Source of the DNA: Mycobacterium scrofulaceum
GTDB lineage: Bacteria; Actinomycetota; Actinomycetes; Mycobacteriales; Mycobacteriaceae
Direction of reading: 5' to 3'
Length of the DNA: 64,000 nucleotides
NCBI RefSeq assembly: GCF_002086735.1
Contig: NZ_MVIJ01000002.1
Location: forward strand, 1 to 64,000
The notes beneath the pieces are model-generated. The model made no database searches, was not told the origin of the DNA, and was given only the letters and a program-made list of their open reading frames with translations. Below, in pieces: positions 56,993 to 64,000 of the stretch; within the stretch, counting starts at the first letter, position 1; each line of letters starts with the position of its first letter. A program made the position numbers and the translations under genes.

Positions 56993-58024
56993 TCAGGTGG
57001 CGCTGCGCTCGTCGGAACCCATGGCGTTCAGCACGGCGACGCGGGTGGGGGCCGGGCCGCTGACGGCCTTCTCGCCGCCGCCGCTGCGGAGCAGCGCGCG
57101 CAGGGCGGCCTGGTCGTATTCGGCGGGCGCGGTGGTGTCGATGAAGCGCTCGACGACGTCGATGAAGCGGGCCGGGTCGTCGTGGAACGGAAAGTGGCCC
57201 GAACCTTCGAAGATCTCGAGGCGCGACCCGGGCATCGCGGCGTGCGCCATCCGCGCGTGACGCACGGGGACCACCACATCTTTGGTGCCCCAGACGATCT
57301 GCACCGGGATGGCCTCGGTCAGATAGCACCGGTCGAGCATGGTGACGATCTGCCCGCGCCAGTCCACCACCGCCCGCAGGGTCCGGCTGAAGGCCGCCGA
57401 GGCCGTCGGCTCCGGCAGGTCGTCGAGAATCCGCAAGACGTTGGGCAGGTCGCGGCCCAGGCCGGTGGACCCGATCGCCAGGCCGGCTATCCGTCCCGCC
57501 AGCTGGACCGCGGGCAGCACGAGGGGGAGCCGCAGCAGGGCCAGGGCCTCGCTGCCCATCGGCAACGACGCCAGCCGGAAGGCGACGTTGACGTCCTTGG
57601 TGACGCCACCGGCCGCGACCAGGATCAGCCGCTCGACCAAATGCGGGAACTGGTAGGCGAATTGCATGGCCACGCCGCCGCCCAGCGAGTGACCGACGAT
57701 GGTCACCCGCTCGATGTCGAGCACCGACAGCAGGTCGCGCATCCCGTTGGCGTAGGCGGCCACCGAGTAGTCGGCGCGCGGCTTGTCGGAGCGCCCGTGG
57801 CCCAGCAGGTCGGGGGCGATGACCGTGAACCGCTGGGCGAGCTTGGCCTGCACGGTATTCCAGGTGGTGGAGTTGTCACCGATGCCGTGGACCAGCAGGA
57901 TCGCCGGGCCGTCGCCGGCGATCCGGTAGGCGCGCTGGTAGCCGTGGATGGTGCGGAACTCCAGCCGGGGGGCGGTCACCTCCCGCACCGGGCGGAGAGT
58001 GCTCTTGCGCTTCCGCTCGGTCAT
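56993..58024 (-). CDS. Alpha/beta hydrolase (Rv2715-like)
   Basis: The 343-residue hydrolase has the oxyanion region LLVHGIGDNSTTWN, PDLLGHGRSDKPRADYS, the nucleophile elbow VGHSLGGG with Ser113, the acid near VWGTKDVVVP and the catalytic His in EGSGHFPFHDD. The cap domain is hydrophobic (LPMGSEALALLRLPLVLPAV), suggesting a lipid or ester substrate. ATG 58024 is chosen; it follows the PAC2 gene by 46 bases in the same direction. Confidence 0.92.
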   Translation of the reverse strand: MTERKRKSTLRPVREVTAPRLEFRTIHGYQRAYRIAGDGPAILLVHGIGDNSTTWNTVQAKLAQRFTVIAPDLLGHGRSDKPRADYSVAAYANGMRDLLSVLDIERVTIVGHSLGGGVAMQFAYQFPHLVERLILVAAGGVTKDVNVAFRLASLPMGSEALALLRLPLVLPAVQLAGRIAGLAIGSTGLGRDLPNVLRILDDLPEPTASAAFSRTLRAVVDWRGQIVTMLDRCYLTEAIPVQIVWGTKDVVVPVRHARMAHAAMPGSRLEIFEGSGHFPFHDDPARFIDVVERFIDTTAPAEYDQAALRALLRSGGGEKAVSGPAPTRVAVLNAMGSDERSAT

Positions 58025-58070
58025 GTCGCCAACCTTGGTGTCGGGCCGGGCTAGAGGCCGGGTGGAAAGG

Positions 58071-59036
58071 TCAGGCCTGGTCGTCGTCGTCGCGCTTCTT
58101 CTCCGCCTGCTGGGCGAGGAATCGCTCGAACTCTGCGCCAAGCTCGTCGCCGCTAGGCAGGTCCTCGTCGCGAGTTAGTAACGACCTGTTCTCCTGAGCG
58201 TCGATGAAGGCATCGTACTGGCGCTCGAGCGCGGTCACCACTTGAGCAACTTCCGCGCTCGCCTCGACCTGCTCGTCGATCTTGGTCCGGATCACAGCCG
58301 CCGCCTCGGTCAGCGCCGTCAGCGGCAGCTCGAGCGAGGCGATCTTGCCCACCTGCTCGAGCAGCGCCTCGGCGGCGGCCGGGTAGTCGGTCTGCGTCAG
58401 GTAGTGCGGCACGTGCACGGTGTAGCCGACGACCTCGTGGCCATGCTGGGCCATCCGGTATTCCAGCAGATTGGACGCGCTGCCGGGGACCTGGATCTCG
58501 GAGATCCAGGGCGTGAACTCGGCGATCAACTCGGGGTTGTTGGAGTGCGCGGTCATCGTGATCGGCCGCGTGTGCGGGACCGCCATCGGGACGGTGCCCA
58601 GGCCGATGGTCTGCCGCACGCCCAGGCGCTCGGCCAGCAGGCGTACCGCGGTGATGAAGCGCTCCCACTTCAGGTCCGGTTCCATGCCGGCGAGCAGCAA
58701 GAACGGGGTGCCGATGGTGTCGCGCAACGCGTACAGGCTCAGTTCCGGCTCGTCATAGTTGGTGAAGTGATCGGTCTTGAAGGTCATCAGCGGCCGCCGC
58801 GACCGGTAATCCAGCAGTTCGTCGATCGCGAAGGACGCGACCAGCTCGGTGTCCAGGGCCGCCTTCAGGTGCGACGAGGCCAGCCGGATCGCGTGCCCGG
58901 CGTCCGAGAACCCCTCCAGCGCGTGCACCAGCACGGGGCCTCGGCCGTCCGACGTCGACAACTGCGGCGCGGGCAGCTCGAGCTCGTACATGCCCGCCTG
59001 TCCCGGCTGATAGTGCGGGTCCTGTTCGTGAGCCAT
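58071..59036 (-). CDS. PAC2-family protein (Rv2714-like)
   Basis: The 321-residue protein belongs to the PAC2 family, related to a proteasome assembly chaperone. It has VLVHALEGFSDAGHAIRLAS, LLAGMEPDLKWERFITAVRL, TMTAHSNNPELIAEF and a charged C-terminus (LSEDEELFAQQAEKKRDDDD is not present; the actual tail is FERFLAQQAEKKRDDDDQA). AGGAGG lies before ATG 59036. It heads a three-gene run with the hydrolase and PhzF genes. Actinobacterial members are of unknown role. Confidence 0.9.
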   Translation of the reverse strand: MAHEQDPHYQPGQAGMYELELPAPQLSTSDGRGPVLVHALEGFSDAGHAIRLASSHLKAALDTELVASFAIDELLDYRSRRPLMTFKTDHFTNYDEPELSLYALRDTIGTPFLLLAGMEPDLKWERFITAVRLLAERLGVRQTIGLGTVPMAVPHTRPITMTAHSNNPELIAEFTPWISEIQVPGSASNLLEYRMAQHGHEVVGYTVHVPHYLTQTDYPAAAEALLEQVGKIASLELPLTALTEAAAVIRTKIDEQVEASAEVAQVVTALERQYDAFIDAQENRSLLTRDEDLPSGDELGAEFERFLAQQAEKKRDDDDQA

Positions 59037-59207
59037 CGCCGATCGCCTCCTCTCGGGTGTCTCTGCAGGGTGCCCTACCAGTGTCCCCCGAATCGGGTGG
59101 CGCCAATATCAAACAGCGGTGTGAAGTTCGCGTTTAATCCACGGGCGAACGCGAGGCGGGGGCCCGCGCCGCGTCGGAATCTGACCGCCAGGCGGGCGTC
59201 GGGCATG

Positions 59208-60044
59208 ATGAAAACGATGCGCGTTCCGATCGTGATGCTGTGCCTGGTGGTCGCCGTGGCGACGTCGGGGACGTCGTGCAAGCGGCCACCCGGCGATCAC
59301 GCGTCCGCCCCGCCGGCGGCCCCGCCGCGCAGCAGTGCCCCGGTGCACCGGCTCGGTCAACCCCAGCCGAAGGCGGTGGCGGCGCCGGTCGACCCGGACA
59401 AGCGCGTCGGTGCGATCTTCATCGACGGCGGGCCGTTGCACGTGTGCACGGGCTCGGTGGTGCATTCGACGGGCGGCAACCTGATGATGACCGCGGCGCA
59501 CTGCCTGGCCGGGGCGTCGAAGATCACCTTCGTGCCGGGTTTCTCCGGCGACGCGCCGCCGGCCGCGGGCGACGTGTGGACGGCCGACGCCGTCTACCTC
59601 GACCCCCGCTGGACCGCGAGCAAGGATCCCACCGCGGACTACGCGGTCGCACGGTTGAGCAACGACGCCGGGGGGTCGATCGAGTCGCACTCCGGTTTGG
59701 CGTTGACGCTGGGCACGACGCCGCCGCCCGGCAGCCACGTCACCGTGATGGGCTACCCGGCCGGCGTGGGCGGGGCGCCCATCGGGTGTCAGGCCAGCAC
59801 GTCGGTGACCGAGGCCGGGTTCCCGTCGTTTCCGTGCGAGGGGCTGGTCGACGGGACCAGCGGCGCGCCCTGGGTCAGCGGGACCACGCTGACCGGGGTG
59901 ATCGGCGGTTTCGAGCGCGGGGGCTGCGCCGCGAACGTCTCCTATTCGGCCCCGTTCGACGCGCAGACCGCGCAGTTGCTCGCCCGCGCCGACGCCGGCG
60001 GCCCCGGCGACCCGGTTCCGGGTCAACTCGACGACAGCTGTTAG
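59208..60044 (+). CDS. Secreted trypsin-like serine protease
   Basis: The 278-residue protein has an export signal ([20 protein letters not shown]) with a Cys that could be lipidated, although the lipobox is not canonical. A Pro/Ala-rich linker leads to a chymotrypsin-fold domain with the triad His98 (MMTAAHC), Asp144 (TADYAVA) and Ser218 (DGTSGAPW). Cys80/Cys99, Cys194/Cys210 and further Cys suggest disulphides. It should act outside the membrane. ATG 59205, 59208 and 59217 are all in frame. It is not part of the gene order I recall for M. tuberculosis here. It converges with sthA, ends overlapping by four bases. Confidence 0.85.
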   Translation: MKTMRVPIVMLCLVVAVATSGTSCKRPPGDHASAPPAAPPRSSAPVHRLGQPQPKAVAAPVDPDKRVGAIFIDGGPLHVCTGSVVHSTGGNLMMTAAHCLAGASKITFVPGFSGDAPPAAGDVWTADAVYLDPRWTASKDPTADYAVARLSNDAGGSIESHSGLALTLGTTPPPGSHVTVMGYPAGVGGAPIGCQASTSVTEAGFPSFPCEGLVDGTSGAPWVSGTTLTGVIGGFERGGCAANVSYSAPFDAQTAQLLARADAGGPGDPVPGQLDDSC

Positions 60045-61456
60045 CGGCGGAACTGGTTGAGGGCGCGCACCTTGTTCATCACGTCGAGCGCGGCCACCTT
60101 GTAGGCCTCGGAAAAAGTGGGGTAGTTGAACACGGCGTCCACCAGGTATTCGACGGTGCCGCCGCAGCCCATGACGGCCTGCCCGATGTGCACCATCTCG
60201 GTGGCGCTGGTGCCGAAGATGTGCACGCCGAGCAGCTTGAGGTCCTCGGTGGACACCAGCAGCTTGAGCATGCCGTAGGAGTCGCCGGCGATCTGGCCGC
60301 GCGCCAGTTCCCGGTACCGGGCTACGCCGACCTCGTAGGGGATCGCGTCCTTGGTCAGCTCGACCTCGGTGGCACCCACGTAGGACACCTCGGGGATGGA
60401 GTAGATGCCGATCGGCTGCAGCTCGGTGATGCCGTCGGTCGGCTCCCCGAAGGCGTGGTAGGCGGCCAGCCGGCCCTGCTCCATGGAGGTCGCGGCCAGG
60501 GCGGGGAAGCCGATCACGTCGCCGACGGCGTAGATGTGCGGCACCTTGGTCTGGAAGAAGTCGTCGACGAAGATCCGCCCGCGGTTGTCGGCCTCCAGCT
60601 CGGCGTTGTTCAGGTCGAGGTGGTCGGTCTGGCCCTGCCGCCCGGCGGAGTACATCACCGTCTCGGCCGGGATCTGCTTGCCGCTGGCCAAGGTGGTGAC
60701 GGTGCCCGCCGAGCCGACGTCGACCGCGGTCACCTCCTCACCGAACCGGAAGGTCACCGCCAGGTCGCGCAGGTGGAACTTGAGCGCCTCCACGACCTCG
60801 GGGTCGCAGAAGTCCAGCATGTCGCTTCGCTTTTCCACCACGGTGACCTTGGTGCCCAGCGCGGCGAACATCGAGGCGTACTCGATGCCGATCACGCCGG
60901 CACCCACCACCACCATCGACGCGGGCAGCGACTTGAGGTCGAGGATCCCGTCGGAGTCGAGCACCCGCTCCTCGTCGAACTCGACGCCGGACGGTCGCGC
61001 CGGCCGGGTCCCGGTGGCGATGACGATGTATTTGCCACTGACAGTGAGCTTTTCGCGTCGGTTGGGGTCTTCGACCTCGATGGTGTGCGGGTCGACGAAC
61101 CGCCCGTGACCGAGCAGCAGGTCGATGCGGTTGCGCATCAGCTGGTTGCGCACCACGTCGACTTCCTTGCCGATCACGTGCTGGGTGCGGGCCAGCAGGT
61201 CGGCGGGGGTGATCTTCTCCTTGACCCGGTAGCTCGCGCCGTACAGCTCGCGTTGGCTCATCCCGGTGAGGTAAAGCACGGCCTCGCGCAACGTCTTTGA
61301 CGGGATGGTGCCGGTCTGGACGCACACGCCGCCGAGCATCTGGCCGCGTTCGACGACCGCGACCGACTTGCCGAGCTTGGCCGAGGCGATCGCGGCCTTC
61401 TGCCCGCCGGGCCCCGAACCGATGACCACCATGTCGTACTCTTGCGCCGAAGCCAT
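60041..61456 (-). CDS. sthA: Soluble pyridine nucleotide transhydrogenase
   Basis: SthA moves hydride between NADPH and NAD. The 471-residue flavoprotein has the FAD motif [20 protein letters not shown], the NAD(P) motif [20 protein letters not shown] and the C-terminal dimer domain. The redox-active site reads [14 protein letters not shown]: one Cys of the disulphide pair of related enzymes is replaced by Thr, as expected for a transhydrogenase rather than a disulphide reductase. ATG 61456 is the start. Counterpart recalled as Rv2713. Confidence 0.96.
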   Translation of the reverse strand: MASAQEYDMVVIGSGPGGQKAAIASAKLGKSVAVVERGQMLGGVCVQTGTIPSKTLREAVLYLTGMSQRELYGASYRVKEKITPADLLARTQHVIGKEVDVVRNQLMRNRIDLLLGHGRFVDPHTIEVEDPNRREKLTVSGKYIVIATGTRPARPSGVEFDEERVLDSDGILDLKSLPASMVVVGAGVIGIEYASMFAALGTKVTVVEKRSDMLDFCDPEVVEALKFHLRDLAVTFRFGEEVTAVDVGSAGTVTTLASGKQIPAETVMYSAGRQGQTDHLDLNNAELEADNRGRIFVDDFFQTKVPHIYAVGDVIGFPALAATSMEQGRLAAYHAFGEPTDGITELQPIGIYSIPEVSYVGATEVELTKDAIPYEVGVARYRELARGQIAGDSYGMLKLLVSTEDLKLLGVHIFGTSATEMVHIGQAVMGCGGTVEYLVDAVFNYPTFSEAYKVAALDVMNKVRALNQFRR

Positions 61457-61567
61457 GCGGTAACAGTAGATCAGCAGCACCCACAGTGCTGGGTTCATGC
61501 ACAGGCCCGAGATTCCGCCCGTTCCCGCGAGCACGGGCTGACGGTGGGGGCCGTCAGCGTGGTGCGC

Positions 61568-62626
61568 ATGACGACACATCGACCCGACTTCAAACTGACC
61601 CGACCCGGGGCGCTCATCGCCGCGCTGCCGGCCGTTCTCGGCTTCGTTCCCGAAAATTCATTGGTATTGGTGTCTTTGGACGGCGGCGACCTGGGCGCGG
61701 TGCTGCGGGTCGACCTCTCCGACGATCTCGCCGGCCGGGTCGGACACCTGGCGCAGGTCGCCGCGGCGGCCCGCCCCGACGCGGCGATCGCGGTGATCGT
61801 CGACGCGGAGGGGGCGCACTGCGCATGCTGCAACGAGGAGTACCGGATCGTGTGCGACGAGCTGGCAAAGTCCTTGTCCGAGCACCACATCGAGCTGTGG
61901 GCCGCACACGTGGTGGACCGGGTGGCGCCCGGCGGCCGCTGGCACTGCGTGGACGGCTGCGGGTCGAGCGGCGCGGTGGACGATCCGTCGGCGTCGCCCC
62001 TGGCGGCCGCGGCGGTGCTCGACGGCCGGCGCCTCTACGCGCGGCGCGCCGACCTGCAGGCCGTCATCGCGGTGCAGGACGCGGCGCGCAGCGAGGCCCT
62101 GACCGGCGCGATCGAACGGCAGGCGACCAGGCGCCGGGCGGCCCACCGCGCGGACCCGGCCCGCTGCGCCCGCGGCGACGTCAAGCACGCGATGACGGCC
62201 GCCGCCCGCGTGGCCGCCGGCGAGGCGCTGACCAGGACCCAGCTGGCGAAGCTGGGCTGCGCCCTGAGCGACGCGCAGGTGCGCGACATCCTCTACGCGC
62301 TTGCCGTCGGCGAGAACGCCGGCGAGGCGGAGACGTTGTGGGCGGTGCTGGCGCGCACGCTGCCGGCGCCCTGGCGGGTGGAGGCGCTGGTACTGCTCGC
62401 GTTCAGCGCGTATGCCCGCGGCGACGGGCCGCTCGCCGGGGTGTCGCTGGAGGCCGCACTGCGCTGCCGGCCCCAGCACCGGATGGCGGGCATGCTGGAC
62501 ACCGCGCTGCAGTCGGGGCTACGGCCCGAGGACATCCGGGAACTGGCGCTCACCGGCTACCGGCTGGCCAAGGAACTCGGGGTGCGGCTGCCGCCGCGGC
62601 GGCCGTTCGGCCGCAGGGCGTGCTAG
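61568..62626 (+). CDS. DUF4192 protein (Rv2712c-like)
   Basis: The 352-residue protein begins with the DUF4192 core [21 protein letters not shown] and [20 protein letters not shown], has a Cys-rich stretch ([17 protein letters not shown] and [11 protein letters not shown]) and a helical C-terminal half. DUF4192 is confined to actinobacteria and has no assigned function. ATG 61568 is used. It is divergent from sthA and convergent with ideR. The Cys pairs could bind a metal but are not in a recognised motif. Confidence 0.9.
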   Translation: MTTHRPDFKLTRPGALIAALPAVLGFVPENSLVLVSLDGGDLGAVLRVDLSDDLAGRVGHLAQVAAAARPDAAIAVIVDAEGAHCACCNEEYRIVCDELAKSLSEHHIELWAAHVVDRVAPGGRWHCVDGCGSSGAVDDPSASPLAAAAVLDGRRLYARRADLQAVIAVQDAARSEALTGAIERQATRRRAAHRADPARCARGDVKHAMTAAARVAAGEALTRTQLAKLGCALSDAQVRDILYALAVGENAGEAETLWAVLARTLPAPWRVEALVLLAFSAYARGDGPLAGVSLEAALRCRPQHRMAGMLDTALQSGLRPEDIRELALTGYRLAKELGVRLPPRRPFGRRAC

Positions 62627-62636
62627 CGGCGAGCGA

Positions 62637-63326
62637 TCAGACCTTTTCCACCTTGACGGCGTGCGCCATCTCGTGCGGCAGGGTGACGTTCTCGTGCCCC
62701 GGGATGACGATGGTCACGCCGGCGGGGCCGGTCTCGACGGTCACCCGAGCGTTGGGGACGACGCCGGCGTCCTTCAGGCGGGTGATCAGGTCGATGTCGC
62801 CCTGCACGTGTTCGGTCAGCTGGCGCACGACCACGGCCACCGGCGAGCCGGGCGGCAGTTCGGTCAGCCTGACGAGGTCGGCGTCCTCGGCGCCGGAATC
62901 CGGGCCCACGCCCAGGTCCAACAGGCCGGGGATCGGATTGCCGAAGGGGGAGGTGGTCGGGTGGTTGAGGACCTTCACCAGCCGACGCTCGACGTCCTCG
63001 CTCATCACGTGCTCCCAGCGGCATGCCTCGGCGTGCACTTCCTCCCATGGCACGCCGATCACGTCGACCAGCAATCGTTCGGCGAGGCGGTGCTTGCGCA
63101 TGACGGCGATGGCCAGCGCGCGGCCCTTGTCGGTGAGCTCGAGATGGCGGTCGCCGGCGACGTGGAGCAGCCCGTCGCGCTCCATGCGGGATACGGTTTG
63201 GCTGACGGTCGGCCCGCTCTGCTCGAGGCGTTCGGCGATGCGGGCACGCAGCGGCGTCACGCCCTCTTCTTCGAGGTCGTAGATGGTCCGCAGGTACATC
63301 TCGGTGGTGTCAACCAGGTCGTTCAT
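62637..63326 (-). CDS. ideR: Iron-dependent repressor IdeR
   Basis: IdeR is the DtxR-family iron sensor that represses siderophore genes and activates iron-storage genes when bound to Fe(II). The 229-residue product keeps the metal ligands by position: Met10, His79, Glu83, His98, Cys102, Glu105, His106, Glu172 and Gln175. It has the winged helix (GPTVSQTVSRMERDGLL) and the SH3-like C-terminal domain (VTLPHEMAHAVKVEKV). It lies downstream of sigB in the same direction, separated by a strong hairpin at 63399-63428. Confidence 0.97.
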   Translation of the reverse strand: MNDLVDTTEMYLRTIYDLEEEGVTPLRARIAERLEQSGPTVSQTVSRMERDGLLHVAGDRHLELTDKGRALAIAVMRKHRLAERLLVDVIGVPWEEVHAEACRWEHVMSEDVERRLVKVLNHPTTSPFGNPIPGLLDLGVGPDSGAEDADLVRLTELPPGSPVAVVVRQLTEHVQGDIDLITRLKDAGVVPNARVTVETGPAGVTIVIPGHENVTLPHEMAHAVKVEKV

Positions 63327-63398
63327 TCAGCACCTTCCATCGCCGCCGAGTCTACTTGGCCGGCTGCGTGAATGGGTGTAACGCTTCCCCGACAAGCA

Positions 63399-63428
63399 GT
63401 ATGCCCGCCGCGTCCGCGGCGGGCATAC
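63399..63428. terminator. Strong hairpin between sigB and ideR
   Basis: GTATGCCCGCCGCG (63399-63412) and CGCGGCGGGCATAC (63415-63428) form a 14-bp perfect stem; CAAG and CTTG further out can extend it. There is no U-tract, as is common for mycobacterial terminators. On the minus strand it lies after sigB and before ideR, so it probably ends the sigB transcript. Confidence 0.8.
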
Positions 63429-63448
63429 CGTCTTGCTACTGGCTCGGG

Positions 63449-63482
63449 CGGCGATCGCAAGCGCGGCGTTGGCCGGGCGCCG
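63449..63482. repeat. Single diverged copy of the 56-bp array motif
   Basis: CGGCGATCGCAAGCGCGGCG followed by a diverged CCGGGCGC segment is the reverse complement of part of the unit repeated at 15299-15620, with 20 identical bases at its start. It sits in the sigB-ideR gap, next to the hairpin, with no gene overlapping. It suggests a dispersed repeat family. Confidence 0.65.
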
Positions 63483-63507
63483 CGGGTCGCCGCAGATCTA
63501 CCGGGTC

Positions 63508-64000
63508 CTAGCTTGCGTACGACCGTAGCCGGTCGGCGCGCTCACCGTGGCGGAGTTTGGACATCACGTCCCGCTCGATCTGGCGGACCCGCTCGCGCGA
63601 GAGGCCGAACAGCTTGCCGATCTGGTCCAGCGTGCGCGGCTGGCCGTCGTCCAGGCCGAAGCGCAGCCGGATCACCTGGTGCTCGCGCTCGTCGAGAGTG
63701 GCGAGCACGCTGCGGATGTCGGTGTGCAGCAGCTCGGCGATCACCGCGTTCTCCGCGGACATCGCCTCGGCGTCCTCGATGAAGTCGCCCAGCGGGGCTT
63801 CCTCTTCGGAGCCGACCGGCATGTCCAGGCTCACCGGGTCACGGCTGTGCTCGAGTAGGTCGTTGATCTTCTCGACGGCGATGCCGGACTCGGCGGCCAG
63901 TTCCTCATCGGTCGCCTCGCGCCCCAGGTTCTGGTGCATCTCCCGCTTGATCCGCGCCAGCTTGTTGACCTGCTCGACCAGGTGCACCGGCAGGCGGATG
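63508..64000 (-). CDS. sigB: RNA polymerase sigma factor SigB, 3' part
   Basis: SigB is the principal-like alternative sigma factor of mycobacteria. The window holds the last 163 or so codons; the start lies beyond 64000. Visible are region 3 (NKLARIKREMHQNLGREATD, SLDMPVGSEEEAPLGDFIED) and region 4 with the -35-binding helix-turn-helix (TLDQIGKLFGLSRERVRQIE, then RDVMSKLRHGERADRLRSYA). The stop is at 63508-63510. It precedes ideR as in other mycobacteria. Confidence 0.96.
   Translation of the reverse strand, partial: IRLPVHLVEQVNKLARIKREMHQNLGREATDEELAAESGIAVEKINDLLEHSRDPVSLDMPVGSEEEAPLGDFIEDAEAMSAENAVIAELLHTDIRSVLATLDEREHQVIRLRFGLDDGQPRTLDQIGKLFGLSRERVRQIERDVMSKLRHGERADRLRSYAS

Noticed and set aside
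62637..63507. IdeR iron box near ideR or sigB
   Set aside because: No sequence close to the 19-bp palindromic iron-box consensus is visible here.

Overview
The window is high-GC actinobacterial DNA whose gene content and order match the Mycobacterium dapB-to-sigB chromosomal segment, read in the opposite direction to the numbering of M. tuberculosis (recalled order Rv2773c down to Rv2710). An intein-free recA, the lack of PE/PPE genes here, and a single-chain long-chain acyl-CoA carboxylase of the type known from M. avium subsp. paratuberculosis suggest a slow-growing species near the M. avium complex. Species cannot be fixed from this sequence alone.

Layout. 1-5.4 kb: a frameshifted DUF732 secreted-protein gene, dapB with two small co-oriented genes, a thioesterase, and a NarL-type response regulator/histidine kinase pair. 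5.4-14.5 kb: an accessory acyl-CoA island (FadD ligase, fused BC-BCCP-CT carboxylase, SDR, two overlapping acyl-CoA dehydrogenases) with a small secreted Gly/Cys-rich protein. 14.5-25 kb: dienelactone hydrolase, a 56-bp tandem array, thyA-dfrA, a DivIVA-like coiled-coil gene, an AlkX/YcaQ-type glycosylase, an hsdM-hsdS pair with no hsdR, thyX, dapA and RNase J. 25-33 kb: methyltransferase, mycofactocin-type SDR, ABM monooxygenase, ftsK, a sugar-porter MFS gene, argA, pgsA3. 32.7-35 kb: the clgR-pspA-pspM envelope-stress operon and ephG. 35-45.6 kb: a glycosyltransferase, small genes, a FhuF-like protein, recA-recX, miaB, a membrane protein, a DUF349 protein and two paralogous DMT transporters. 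45.6-51 kb: a LigB-like protein, miaA, dapF, hflX, fadE20. 51-56 kb: an LGFP/sunset-domain membrane protein, lexA, chiZ, nrdR, nitrobindin. 56-64 kb: PhzF-like, alpha/beta hydrolase, PAC2, a secreted serine protease, sthA, a DUF4192 protein, ideR and the 3' part of sigB.

Functional threads. Lysine/diaminopimelate synthesis (dapB, dapA, dapF, with argA for arginine), thymidylate/folate metabolism (thyA, dfrA, thyX) and DNA-damage control (recA, recX, lexA, chiZ) are all represented. The recA and chiZ upstream regions each carry an exact TTGTCGGTG-N8-TAGNGT element, the LexA-independent damage promoter type, and recA and lexA also carry clear LexA boxes. Most genes are housekeeping.

The less ordinary parts are: the acyl-CoA carboxylase island with a palindrome in its divergent promoter region; the 56-bp array ending 14 bp before thyA, with a related single copy between sigB and ideR; a compound inverted element made of four 20-bp units between two convergent genes; the translationally coupled glycosylase-hsdM-hsdS cluster; and the LGFP-TM-acidic-sunset architecture. 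No tRNA, rRNA, CRISPR array, insertion sequence or prophage was recognised.
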